From assembly GCA_002297045.1 (NCBI GenBank), contig DBJE01000004.1, positions 1 to 64,000 of the forward strand: a DNA stretch of 64,000 nucleotides. Reading direction: 5' to 3'. Positions 44,101 to 51,711 of this stretch are shown here, piece after piece. The DNA comes from Caryophanales bacterium UBA784. Its GTDB lineage: Bacteria > Bacillota_I > Bacilli_A > RFN20 > CAG-288. Numbering within the stretch: position 1 is the first letter of the stretch; each line of letters begins with the position of its first letter. The translations under genes and the position numbers were made by a program. Below the pieces are notes generated by a model. That model was not told the DNA's origin. It worked only from the letters and a program-made list of their open reading frames with translations, and made no database searches.

Positions 44101-44767
44101 CACCGCCACGGGTAACCGGATGGCCATGCGGATTAAGAGCACGTTTCTTGAAGTTCTCAAGAGCGGTGGTATCAAGCAAAGACTTCCAGAAGTCATGATT
44201 GACGAATTCGACGTTCTGGATTTCGTGCGAAGTACGGAAGCCATCAAAGAAGTGGACGACCGGAGTAGATGCCTTGATAGCGACAAGGTGGGCTAACGGA
44301 GCTAAGTCAGCGACATCCTGGACAGACTGGGAGCAAATCCTTGCAGCGCCGGTCTGACGGATGGCATAGACGTCACCGTGGTCGCCGAAAATGGAAAGGG
44401 AACGGGTAGCTAAGGAACGGGCAGCAACATGCCTGACAATCGGAAGCTCTTCACCGACCCACTTATAGATATTCGGAATCATTAAGAGTAAGCCTTGGCT
44501 GGCAGTATAGGTGACGGCAAGTGCACCGCCCTGTGCGGCACCATGGACAGCACCGGAAGCACCGGCTTCGGACTGCATTTCCCTAACCTTAACTGTTTCA
44601 CCGAAAAGGTTCTTCCTTCCCTGAGACGCATAGACATCGACATTCTCAGCCATAGGGCTGGACGGAGTGATGGGGTAAATTGCAGCAACTTCGGAGAACA
44701 GGTAGGATCCTAAAGCAGCCGCGGTGTTTCCATCGACCGACTTAAACGAGAACTTCTCTTTTTCCAT
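41156..44767 (-). CDS. nifJ: pyruvate:ferredoxin (flavodoxin) oxidoreductase
   Basis: 1203 residues, the full single-chain form that converts pyruvate and CoA to acetyl-CoA and CO2 while reducing ferredoxin. The start is MEKEKFSFKS, preceded by a GGAGG site five bases before the ATG. It shows the pyruvate-binding N-terminal domain (YPITPSSPMAE; REMQSEAGASGAVHG), two 4Fe-4S ferredoxin motifs (CIQCNQCAFVCP near 699; CVGCSLCVNQCPG near 757), and the proximal-cluster and TPP region (GSCAGCGE; GGDGWSYDIGFGGLDH; DTEVYSNTGGQASKS). It implies anaerobic fermentation. It is monocistronic between its own promoter and terminator. Confidence 0.96.
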   Translation of the reverse strand: MEKEKFSFKSVDGNTAAALGSYLFSEVAAIYPITPSSPMAENVDVYASQGRKNLFGETVKVREMQSEAGASGAVHGAAQGGALAVTYTASQGLLLMIPNIYKWVGEELPIVRHVAARSLATRSLSIFGDHGDVYAIRQTGAARICSQSVQDVADLAPLAHLVAIKASTPVVHFFDGFRTSHEIQNVEFVNHDFWKSLLDTTALENFKKRALNPHGHPVTRGGAENDDITFQGREAQNLHEEQIVDVACEYFEKVSAATGRNYAPFVYYGDPEAERVIIAMGSVTETATEVVDDLRKKGEKVGLLKVYLYRPFSVKHLLASLPKSVKKIAVLDRTKEPGAAGEPLYLDVVAALKQGGRNDIFVIGGRYGVSSKDTAPKHVKAVYDFLDAEKTWTGFTVGIEDDVTHLSIPVDDSYVIPHDYTSCLFWGLGSDGTVGANKSSIKIIGDETHQYAQAYFAYDSRKSGGVTRSHLRFGHSPIHSTYYVENADFISCSLDSYIFKYDRLANLKDGGTFLLNTNRSDEELAKARPNRRKYFLASKHAKFYVIDANKIALAIGMGRHTNTILQSAFFYLNQQIRPYAEANEWRKKFAAKTYAKKGQDIVELNYKAIDSGTEGLREVKVDPAWANLPSKREKVKTGDDYWDEYVAYIGDLDGYNLPVSTFRKWELEDGTREENVTLREKRAIADRVPVWHKENCIQCNQCAFVCPHATIRAFLLDDQDIAALPENEREDVLPAVGGPNVKGLKFRIQVSPRNCVGCSLCVNQCPGKRTPKKDENGNIVKDANGKPVREAHKALEMVDAKSQFEHEDAAQILYKREPKTGYYPAGTVKEVAFSKPYFEVSGSCAGCGEAPYYRLVSQLFGKDRLVANATGCSSIYCGSTPMSPFVTNKNHEGVAWANSLFEDNAEYGYGRRLATDFKLSTICQIILDNEKDVEPELKDVLDEYVANIKNKAHVRSILPRMLSLIEKSKNEGIKALLPRKNDLLDKSVWIIGGDGWSYDIGFGGLDHVIASEDDVNIMILDTEVYSNTGGQASKSSQTGQIAKFAASGKKTCKKNMGLIAMAYDHVFVASIALGANPTHAIKALKDAESYNGPSLVRCYCPCIEQGIRGGLGNAIKQEKRAVECGYFLTYTYDPRLREEGKNPLVMAGKAPDFTKLQDFLLTSTRYSQLPRVNPEHAQELFDKNRRAAEQRYHDILRYGGLEK

Positions 44768-44796
44768 GACAACCTCCAATTTGAATTCTCGAATAC

Positions 44797-44826
44797 ATTA
44801 TAACCCTAAATGCAATAAATAGACAA
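44797..44826 (-). promoter_or_regulatory. nifJ promoter
   Basis: TATAAT (44797-44802, minus strand) with TTGTCT (44821-44826) 18 bases upstream; the ATG follows about 30 bases downstream. Confidence 0.6.
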
Positions 44827-45132
44827 AGAGAGTTTTTAACTAAAAATCATGTGGGGGAAGAAGAAGGTTCCCCATTAAAAAGAAACAGGAACCAGGGAGA
44901 CAGCCTGTGGAAAGAAAACCTGCACCTGAAAGAGAAAAATAAGATTTTCTCAAAATGGTATTTTGATAAGAAAAAATCCACAAATCGGCTGATGTAAGCG
45001 CCCTCTAAGGTCGCAAAATAAGAGCAGTGTCCATCGGGCAGAATTATCCTAATTATCCATAAGAGAAGGCAGAACATTTATGGCATTCGCCAATGCTTTT
45101 GTCCATCCTTCTCTTTAATAAAGACAGCCCCG
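44827..45132. other. 306-base intergenic region, no gene seen
   Basis: It lies between nifJ and the broken DUF4143 gene. A minus-strand frame of 76 codons here lacks a ribosome site and reads as random Phe/Arg-rich text. No convincing hairpin or repeat. Confidence 0.55.
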
Positions 45133-46242
45133 CTAGGCTTTCAGCCTATTAATAGGGACAACATAGATTCCGTCCTTCCGTCGATAAGCCGTGCCAAACC
45201 CTGTCAAGATCCTCCTGAAAGAAGGCGATGAAAGGCTGCTTTTCGAGACAAGTTTTTCTTTAAGGCGATTTAGTCTTTCTGCGCCATATTGTGTCAAATC
45301 AAATCCTCCAAGCTTAATTTCCACTGGTGCCCATCTGCCATCGTTAAGATGGAGGATGGCATCCCATTCGAGTCCTGTGTTGTCCCGGTAATGGCGTATC
45401 CTTCCACCAATGCAGTTCCTATATACTCTTAAGTCTTTGACTGCCGTGTCTTCAAAGAATAGTCCAAAGCTTCTCCTGTCCGACAGCAAATCGGATGGAG
45501 TAATGTCTAAGGCACAACAAGCAATCGAGGGATCCGCAAAATGTCTGGTAGGTGAAGACCTAATAGCGGTTTTTGAACGGATTTCCGGACACCAGGCATC
45601 CCTGTCATCAAGTAGGAAAAGATTTTTCAAAGCTTCTTGGTACTCTTTAAAGGTCTTGACGTCCATGACACGTTCATCGTTCTGTCTGACATCATTTACC
45701 ATTGTTTTCCTAGATGCTTCAGAAGAAATGTTGCGGGCATATGTCTTCAAACCCATGCGAAGTGTCTCGTTCTTCCTCTTACGATATTCCGGATTATCAA
45801 ACAGACTTTCAAAAGATATCTTTCCGTTCGAATCTAGTGATTCAAACAGCGACAAAGGCATCCTTTTCAAAGGAATAAACCGGCCAGCACCACTATGTTG
45901 TATTTCTAGCCTGCTTGGAGGAGTGACACTTCTGGTAAGAAGAAACTTTCCGAATGTGTATTGAATATCGAGGTCTTCTTTAACATAATTCCAGATGTCC
46001 GGAACTTTTTGCCATTCATCAATAAGATGAGGCGTCTTTCCAGTAAGTGCAATTCTTGGATCCATCCGTGTCATCTGCACTGCATTATTCGTGTTAATTC
46101 TATAAACGCTCTTAGCAAAGGTGGAGCACGTAGTAGTCTTTCCACAGAACTTCGGCCCGGTAACAAGGACAGCACCAGAGGATTGGAGCTTTAATCGAAT
46201 ACTTTTTTCAATATACCGTCGAAATTATTTTTTATTTTCCAT
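45133..46242 (-). pseudogene. broken DUF4143-type (AAA_14) ATPase gene
   Basis: The natural start appears to be ATG 46242 (MENKK), but the sixth codon is TAA (46225-46227). The frame then continues perfectly through LQSSGAVLVTGPKFCGKTTT, a Walker A with the family's usual context, HLIDEWQKVPDIW (Walker B region) and SGAGRFIPLKRMPLSLFES. The next start codon after the TAA is GTG 46080, which lies beyond the P-loop. There is also an internal deletion: SLFDNPEY runs straight into a short join before TYARNIS, omitting the roughly 50-60 residues (with a GGWP motif) usual for this family. The C-terminal DUF4143 part (CPEIRSKTAIRSS, then APVEIKLGG) is intact. Family members are often linked to addiction or mobile loci, with unclear function. 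Confidence 0.8.
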
Positions 46243-46276
46243 AATTATTATTGGAATAGAAAATAAAATTTTGTCA

Positions 46277-46345
46277 TTATTCCCTGTTTTTTCAATCACT
46301 TACTCCCTATTTTTTCAATCCCTTATTCCCTGTTTTTTCAGTCAA
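46277..46345. repeat. three 23-bp tandem repeats upstream of DUF4143 gene
   Basis: The units are 46277-46299, 46300-46322 and 46323-46345, each of the form TTAyTCCCTrTTTTTTCAxTC plus two bases, adjacent with no spacers. On the minus strand the outermost unit begins TTGACT, a good -35 box reading toward the DUF4143 gene 35 bases beyond the array. Most likely an operator array. Confidence 0.8.
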
Positions 46346-46857
46346 GAGTATTAAAATAGTGCAATTGCTTTGGGGGATTGGAAAGACAATACATGTTTAT
46401 TTTCTATTCGGCAGAGTGCTCCTCAGCCCACAAAAGAGAAAATCTAAGGGAGGGCAATTATTTCTTCGTAGTAAGCGAATCCAATAACCAAAAGATATCA
46501 TTATACTGAATCCGTAGTCGCCAATAGTGTTTTCCCAAATGTTTAGGCTACGCCAGCTGAAACCTGGCGTCTTTCGAGCATAGGAGAATCTGAAACTAAG
46601 TACTTAAAAGGCTCAATTGGCTTCTAAAAGCAGTGGATGCATTTATTTGGCAAGGATGTGTAACACCATCAATTCAGCAATATGACACTGGAAACAGAGG
46701 TAACTACTCAATAAAGCGTAAGAGCCGTGGCAATAAAAGCGCTTTCTTTAGAATTTTTTCTTCTTTCGACACACAATATATATATTTTATTTAAAAATTT
46801 TTGATGGTTTTCAACATTTTTCCCATAAAATGGTTTTATTCATTTATTATTCTTTCT
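46346..46857. other. 512-base intergenic region with one hairpin
   Basis: No protein-like frame was found. ACGCCAG-N7-CTGGCGT at 46550-46570 is a perfect 7-bp stem without a T-run. The right half becomes very AT-rich before the promoter at 46858. Confidence 0.5.
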
Positions 46858-46886
46858 TTGCAAAAAGCATATATCCATGATATAAC
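46858..46886 (+). promoter_or_regulatory. strong promoter of peptide/exporter locus
   Basis: TTGCAA (46858-46863), a 17-base spacer, and TATAAC (46881-46886) with an extended TGA before it. Transcription would start about 17 bases before the ATG at 46910, with the AAAGGAGG site in between. Confidence 0.65.
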
Positions 46887-46909
46887 CGCTTCTGAAAGGA
46901 GGTCTTCTT

Positions 46910-47008
46910 ATGGAATTAATCTATGAAAGCAGCAGCACAGCATGTCCTCTGCCGATCCAGGAACAAACTACTATTGCCAAAACTATGGACGTTGTTAGAA
47001 GGCCGTAA
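46910..47008 (+). CDS. 32-residue open frame at head of exporter operon (peptide precursor or fusion scar)
   Basis: From an ATG with a near-perfect AAAGGAGG site it reads MELIYESSSTACPLPIQEQT then TIAKTMDVVRRP and stops at TAA 47006. It has one Cys and no clear leader/core division. Position right behind a good promoter and ahead of a maturase remnant and an ABC exporter would suit a ribosomally made peptide precursor. However, the frame downstream of the TAA is the same one that encodes the SPASM remnant, so this may be the 5' end of one gene joined by deletion to the 3' end of another. Confidence 0.45.
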   Translation: MELIYESSSTACPLPIQEQTTIAKTMDVVRRP

Positions 47009-47272
47009 AAATCTCAGAGGCCAAATAGTGCCGTTCTACTTCCCAATGGAAAATTTAATTTTTGTACTATTCACTTTAGTAATAGCCATCCGGACTATTT
47101 CAAAAATAGGGCATCCTATAACACCGAAAAAGAGAAAAGACGTTGCTCTAACCAAAGCTGTCCCATTTATCCAAAGTGTTTTGGGTATGATTGTCCTTTT
47201 AAAAAGAGAGACATTGCCTGTAGAAATCAAATTGAAAAATATAAGACTTTTCTAAGAGAGTTTTTCTTATGA
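47009..47272 (+). pseudogene. C-terminal remnant of radical-SAM/SPASM peptide maturase
   Basis: In the frame that follows the TAA without a start codon, the reading is AVLLPNGKFNFC (matching the SPASM element G-x4-C), then CSNQSCPIYPKCFGYDCPFK and KRDIAC, ending TFLREFFL. The Cys spacing C-x4-C-x5-C-x4-C-x8-C is close to the second half of a SPASM Fe-S domain; the first SPASM Cys and the whole radical-SAM barrel are missing. Its TGA overlaps the exporter's ATG (ATGA), a sign of former translational coupling. A different, cysteine-free frame here is longer on paper but looks random. Confidence 0.6.
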
Positions 47273-48900
47273 AAACCATTAAATCATTATTCTTTTTCAG
47301 CAAAGCAAAATTATTTCTTTTACTGATTGTTAAATCTCTGCGGGCGGCTCTGGAGGCTGGATTTGCCCTTATCTACTACTATTTCTTTGATTTTTTAGGA
47401 AAGAGGGGAAGGAAGGAATTCGTTTTCTTCGGTTTATTTGTCTTGCTATATACAATTGTATTTTCTATTTTCTTTGCCTTGAACAGGTATAGGACAAAGT
47501 CTTACCGGACGCAAAGGACATACCTTTATCGGAAAACTATTTTTTCCCGCATATTGTCCCTGGATTATCAAGATCTGGAATCAATGACGGCAGATGAATA
47601 CATTGCCATCTTTGAAAAAGATATCAATTCCATTTCCGATGACCTCTTTCAGCAGACTTTTGATGTTATCTCCTATTTTCTAAGTCTTTGCTTTTCTCTG
47701 ATTATCGCCTTTGTATTAAACTATCTCATTGCCTTAATTACTTTCTCTCTTGCCCTTATTGAGATTGTCATCCCTCTTCGCTTCAACAAAAGACTGGAAA
47801 GAGAATACCACGAAGTCTCTCAAAGCCATTGGGCTTTTTCCAAAGTCGCCGGAAATTTCCTTGCCTCGGCTGATGTCATTCAAAACACAGCAAGCAGGAA
47901 AAACGTAGAAAAGGTAGCGGACAGAAAAAATCAGGCCGTTTCCTTTGAAGAAAGGAAATACTATGCAACCTGTACGAAAGCAAACCTTCTCAATAACTTT
48001 ATTACCAATTTCCTGCAGATTTCTGTTCTATTTGTTTCAGGAATCCTTTTTTATTATGGAAAATCCGATATTCCGACTACTGCCGCCTTTCTTCAAATCG
48101 GAACAGGTATCTATGTTCCGGTTTCTCAGATTTTCAGTTCGATGACGTTCATTCTCGGAACCAAAAAGGTAGTGAAGCGAATCGAAGCAATCCAGCCTAA
48201 GCCTAAGAAAGAAACGAAGGAAGAATATCTCTATTCTTTTCATTCCTTCCGGCTTAAGAATCTATGCCTCCGTTTCTCAGGTAAAACACTTCTCCGCGAT
48301 TTTAGCTACACCTTTCGCCAAGGAAAGAAGTACATTCTCACCGGACAGAGCGGATGCGGGAAGACCACTCTTCTTGAAACCTTAATCGGACACAATTCTC
48401 TTTATGAAGGTTCGATTTTCTATGACAGCAAGGAAGGAAGGGAAGTAAGCGAAGAAAGCAAAAACACCTCGATTGCCTACTGCAAACAAGAACCGGTACT
48501 TTTCCTTGGCAGTCTAAAGAATAACATCACCAGGTTTGCAGACAAAATAGACAAAGAACGTTTGGATTCTGTCATTTCACAGTGCCAATTAAATGACTTT
48601 GCCAAAAGGAGAGGAAGGGATAGTCTATTAGACAATCAGGATAATCGGATTTCCTTAGGAGAAAAGCAGAGAATCTCCTTGGCCCGCGCTCTCTATCAGA
48701 ACAAACCGGTTCTCTTCCTTGACGAGATTACTTCAGCGCTAGACACAGAGAATAAAGAGAAAATCTATCAGACAATAAAGGGAATAGAGAACAGACTCGT
48801 CATCTGGATAACCCATGATGAGAGAGCAAAATCCTTTGAGTGGGTTGATGAAGTGATTGATTTATCCAGGATGAATAATCATCTGGAAAAAGACCAATAG
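47269..48900 (+). CDS. ABC exporter, fused membrane and ATPase domains
   Basis: 543 residues with about six membrane helices in the first 290 (clear ones near 12-40, 53-75, 137-180 and 245-265), then an ATPase: Walker A TGQSGCGKTTLLETL near 360, signature RISLGEKQRISLARAL near 463 (LSGGQ reads ISLGE), Walker B VLFLDEITSALD and the H-loop WITHDE. There is no N-terminal peptidase domain. Exporters of this build carry peptides, including modified ones. The overlap with the SPASM remnant upstream suggests it exported that maturase's product. No substrate gene is intact with certainty. Confidence 0.85.
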   Translation: MKTIKSLFFFSKAKLFLLLIVKSLRAALEAGFALIYYYFFDFLGKRGRKEFVFFGLFVLLYTIVFSIFFALNRYRTKSYRTQRTYLYRKTIFSRILSLDYQDLESMTADEYIAIFEKDINSISDDLFQQTFDVISYFLSLCFSLIIAFVLNYLIALITFSLALIEIVIPLRFNKRLEREYHEVSQSHWAFSKVAGNFLASADVIQNTASRKNVEKVADRKNQAVSFEERKYYATCTKANLLNNFITNFLQISVLFVSGILFYYGKSDIPTTAAFLQIGTGIYVPVSQIFSSMTFILGTKKVVKRIEAIQPKPKKETKEEYLYSFHSFRLKNLCLRFSGKTLLRDFSYTFRQGKKYILTGQSGCGKTTLLETLIGHNSLYEGSIFYDSKEGREVSEESKNTSIAYCKQEPVLFLGSLKNNITRFADKIDKERLDSVISQCQLNDFAKRRGRDSLLDNQDNRISLGEKQRISLARALYQNKPVLFLDEITSALDTENKEKIYQTIKGIENRLVIWITHDERAKSFEWVDEVIDLSRMNNHLEKDQ

Positions 48901-49093
48901 ATTTGACAATTTGATCCTCCCGCCTGCTCTACATAGAAGGTACAATAAGGCTAAAAAAAGAACGCCGAAAGAAAAAAAGACATAGCTCTTCTAGAACAGG
49001 CGCAACAAAAAAAGAGACCGTCAGGCCTCTTAAAATAGTGATCTTTTTCCGCACGCTTTCTGTGCCTCTTAAAAAAGATTTTGTGTTACCGGG

Positions 49094-49141
49094 ATTAGCG
49101 ATACTGGAGGTAATCGCTAATTTTCCAGCTCATTTGGCTGG
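49094..49141. other. double hairpin in 489-base spacer before metal ATPase
   Basis: ATTAGCGAT/ATCGCTAAT (9 bp, 10-base loop) is followed at once by CCAGC/GCTGG (5 bp). The first loop contains CTGGA, complementary to TCCAG at the base of the second stem, so the two folds compete or form a pseudoknot. The rest of 48901-49343 has only a weak hairpin near 49010-49035 after the exporter and no gene. Possible small RNA or leader; not identified. Confidence 0.35.
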
Positions 49142-49343
49142 ATAAATTCCAACGCCAAATTCTTTTGTTCTCGTGGACAGAAAACGTGTGTTTCAGACTG
49201 CCACAAATAGAATTATAGGACGATAAGTCCGATTTGTAAACTGTAAACCCTTACATTTTCAGCTTTATAAAGCGATTATTTCGGACAGTTTTTATTTGTA
49301 AGCTTTTTCACGCTTTTTCTAATCATCTTCTGTTGCGTTTATT

Positions 49344-49376
49344 ATATGAACATATTATCATATGAACGTATATTCA
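49344..49376 (+). promoter_or_regulatory. ArsR/SmtB-type operator of metal ATPase
   Basis: Two ATATGAAC half-sites (49344-49351 and 49360-49367) and a TGAA-N6-TTCA inverted repeat (49363-49376) lie immediately upstream of the start. This is the TGAA...TTCA pattern bound by zinc-responsive SmtB/CzrA repressors. A matching repressor gene lies at 55149. Confidence 0.6.
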
Positions 49377-49389
49377 AGTGAGGTGTATT

Positions 49390-51345
49390 ATGGCATTCTG
49401 TACATGCGAAGAAAGAAAAGAAAAAAGAATCAACCTGATTCTGTTTACCTTTGGAGCAGTCTGCCTGTTGATTGCCTTTGTTCTTCAAAAGGTTTCGGAA
49501 AACCTAGGCAGTCCATTTGCTATATTTGATTGGAGCAGGCTTTCTGACCGGTCCTTTTATTCTTCCTACAGGTTCATTGCCTTCCTTTTCTATACGATAG
49601 GTTATCTTCCTCTTGCCGTCAAAGTGACTAAGGAGAGGATAGAAGAAAGGAAAGAAGGAGAATACCTCAACGAATTTACTTTGATGCTGATTGCCACGCT
49701 TGGTGCCTATGCCATTGGGGAATTTCCGGAATCCCTTTTCGTCCTTCTCTTCGCCATCATCGGAGAGAGGCTTGAAGACTACGCCAGTGAAAAGTCCAAA
49801 AAGTCGATAAAAAAACTCGTCAACGACAGGCCTCTTTATGCCCATACGATAACAGAAGACGGAAAAATAATCGATCAGGATCCCTCAAGGCTAAAAGTCG
49901 GTGACAGAATCGAAGTACGTCCCGGCGAGAAGATTTCCGTCGACGGAAAGATTCTTAGCGGAGCCTCCTCCCTTGATCTTTCCAGTATCAACGGAGAGTC
50001 CCTTCCTAAGGATGTGACAAAAGGCGAAAAAGTCTATTCCGGTTCCATCAACCTTTCTTCCGTCCTTGTCGTTGAAGTCAGGAAAGAGTTTAAAAACTCC
50101 ACTTTGTCCAAGATTATGGACCTCGTTGAGAACGAGCAGGGAAAGAAGGCAAAGAGTGAACGGTTTATTACTAAGTTTGCCAAATTCTACACCCCTCTTG
50201 TCATTCTTGTTGCCAGGATCACTTTTCTGACCGGGTTTGGGTTATCCGGATTCAGTTGGGCCGAAGGCGGGAAAAAGTGGCTTTATGAATCTCTATCCAT
50301 CCTTTTGATTTCCTGTCCCTGCGCCCTTGTCATTTCGGTTCCGATTGCCTTCTTTGCCGGAATCGGCTCCGGATCGAAAAACGGAATCCTCTTCAAAGGT
50401 TCGATTGCCATTGAGAATAGGGCAAAGGCAGATACGTTCGTCTTTGACAAAACAGGAACATTGACTAAGGGAAACTTCGTCCTTGTCAATCAGCCAAAAG
50501 AAGAATATCTCAAGATTGCCGCTTCCTTAGAGAGTAAGTCCACTCATCCTCTTGCTAAGGCAGTCTGTCACGCCTATCAGGGCGAGTTATTTGCCGTTGA
50601 TGATTTTGAAAACATTCCCGGACATGGCGTGCAGGGAAGAATCGAAGGAAAGACTTACTTAAGGGGAACATTGGGTTATCTAGGTGAGAACGGGGTAAAG
50701 AACCTAAAGGAAGAAGTTACCCCTTATAAAATACTTTATCTTGGAATAAAAGAGGGGGACTATCTTACTTCCTTTATCGTCAAAGACGAAGTAAAAGGAG
50801 AAGCGAAGAAAGTGAGGAAGGAGCTAAAAGAAAACGGAAGGAAGAAGAGTATCGTCCTTTCTGGCGACGACCGAAAGATTGTTTCGGCTTCCTTAAAAGA
50901 AACCGGAGTAAGGGAAGGAATCGGAGAACTGCTTCCGGAAGAAAAATTGGCAAAGGTCAAAGAGCTCTCCGAAAACGGAAACGTCTGTTATGTCGGAGAT
51001 GGAATCAACGATTCTCCTTCTTTGCTGTCGGCAAATGTCGGAGTAAGCAGGGGTGCACTCGGCTCCGACGCTGCTATTGAGGCAAGCGATGTTGTCGTCA
51101 GGGATGACAACCTAGAGAAAGTCAGTGAAGCCAAACGCCTTTCAAAAAAGACAAGGAAAGTCATGATCTTCGGTGTTATCCTTTCTCTCACATTAAAGAT
51201 TCTAAGGATGGTGCTTGTTATTACCGGAGTCAGGGGAAAGTACGCTAGGGTTGTAGCCGGCGTTTCAGATACCGGGGTCAGGATTGTTGCTATCTTAAAC
51301 GCTTTAAGAATGCTATTCTATAAGCAAAAGTATATCAGAAAATAA
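49390..51345 (+). CDS. P1B-type zinc/cadmium/lead-exporting ATPase
   Basis: 651 residues from MAFCTCEERK (GTGAGGTG ribosome site; an earlier in-frame ATG at 49378 is less well placed). There is no HMA domain, only a CTC motif at the N-terminus. Core motifs are the membrane ion-site CPCALVISVP, the phosphorylation loop DKTGTLTKG, the HP motif in STHPLAKA, and GDGINDSPSL. The last helices carry LTLK and SDTGVRIVAILNALR, where Lys and the D-x-G Asp mark the P1B-2 class that exports Zn, Cd or Pb. An ArsR-type operator lies just upstream. Confidence 0.9.
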   Translation: MAFCTCEERKEKRINLILFTFGAVCLLIAFVLQKVSENLGSPFAIFDWSRLSDRSFYSSYRFIAFLFYTIGYLPLAVKVTKERIEERKEGEYLNEFTLMLIATLGAYAIGEFPESLFVLLFAIIGERLEDYASEKSKKSIKKLVNDRPLYAHTITEDGKIIDQDPSRLKVGDRIEVRPGEKISVDGKILSGASSLDLSSINGESLPKDVTKGEKVYSGSINLSSVLVVEVRKEFKNSTLSKIMDLVENEQGKKAKSERFITKFAKFYTPLVILVARITFLTGFGLSGFSWAEGGKKWLYESLSILLISCPCALVISVPIAFFAGIGSGSKNGILFKGSIAIENRAKADTFVFDKTGTLTKGNFVLVNQPKEEYLKIAASLESKSTHPLAKAVCHAYQGELFAVDDFENIPGHGVQGRIEGKTYLRGTLGYLGENGVKNLKEEVTPYKILYLGIKEGDYLTSFIVKDEVKGEAKKVRKELKENGRKKSIVLSGDDRKIVSASLKETGVREGIGELLPEEKLAKVKELSENGNVCYVGDGINDSPSLLSANVGVSRGALGSDAAIEASDVVVRDDNLEKVSEAKRLSKKTRKVMIFGVILSLTLKILRMVLVITGVRGKYARVVAGVSDTGVRIVAILNALRMLFYKQKYIRK

Positions 51346-51623
51346 AGAAAGAAAATGAAGTTATTTTCTTAAATTGGATAATGCTTTGTAGAATCAAGGA
51401 AGTTTTGTGAAAAGCATGGTTCATTCTGAACACACCGTTTATCATTTCTTAATGGTGAAAAGATAATCAAAACTGACAATGACCATACCAATTTAATTAT
51501 TCAATAACCTTTACTAACAAAATGGCGGCTTTGATTTGATAGCCGCTTTTTAATTTCATGGCATCCGTACCTCATCTTTTCCGGTTTATTGGATTCCATC
51601 AGACATAGAACATGCCGATCCAT

Positions 51624-51683
51624 TTTATTGCTTCATTTATCACTTCATTTATTGCTTCATTTATTGCTTCATTTATTGCTTCA
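51624..51683. repeat. five 12-bp tandem repeats overlapping a promoter
   Basis: TTTATTGCTTCA occurs at 51624, 51648, 51660 and 51672, and as TTTATCACTTCA at 51636, all head to tail with no spacers. The array runs directly into the -10 box. The repeats were in frame with the downstream gene, which gives an artificial Leu/His-rich N-terminal extension. Confidence 0.9.
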
Positions 51684-51692
51684 TGATACAAT
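51664..51692 (+). promoter_or_regulatory. promoter of second AlbA_2 gene, -35 inside the repeat array
   Basis: TTGCTT (51664-51669, inside the fourth repeat), a 17-base spacer, and TACAAT (51687-51692) with an extended TG at 51684. The expected start point leaves a leader of only about 13 bases before ATG 51712. A protein bound to the repeats would block this promoter. Confidence 0.7.
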
Positions 51693-51711
51693 AAATAAAA
51701 ATCTTAGACAT

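Noticed and set aside
44847..45077. 76-codon minus-strand frame
   Set aside because: No ribosome site, unlikely composition, no neighbours in an operon.
46277..46345. Possible CRISPR array (also the repeats at 51624)
   Set aside because: Units are directly adjacent with no unique spacers and no cas genes are nearby.
46925..47008. tRNA or other standard structured RNA in the larger spacers
   Set aside because: No TTCGAAT/TTCAANTC-type T-loop with matching acceptor stems was found in any intergenic region.
46923..47255. 110-codon plus-strand frame
   Set aside because: It lacks its own ribosome site and reads as random text; the frame from ATG 46910 has a perfect site, and the Cys-rich SPASM-like text is in that other frame.
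51589..51711. N-terminal extension of the second AlbA_2 protein (Leu/His repeats)
   Set aside because: It is the translation of the 12-bp tandem repeats and the promoter; the -10 box lies inside it, so it cannot be coding.
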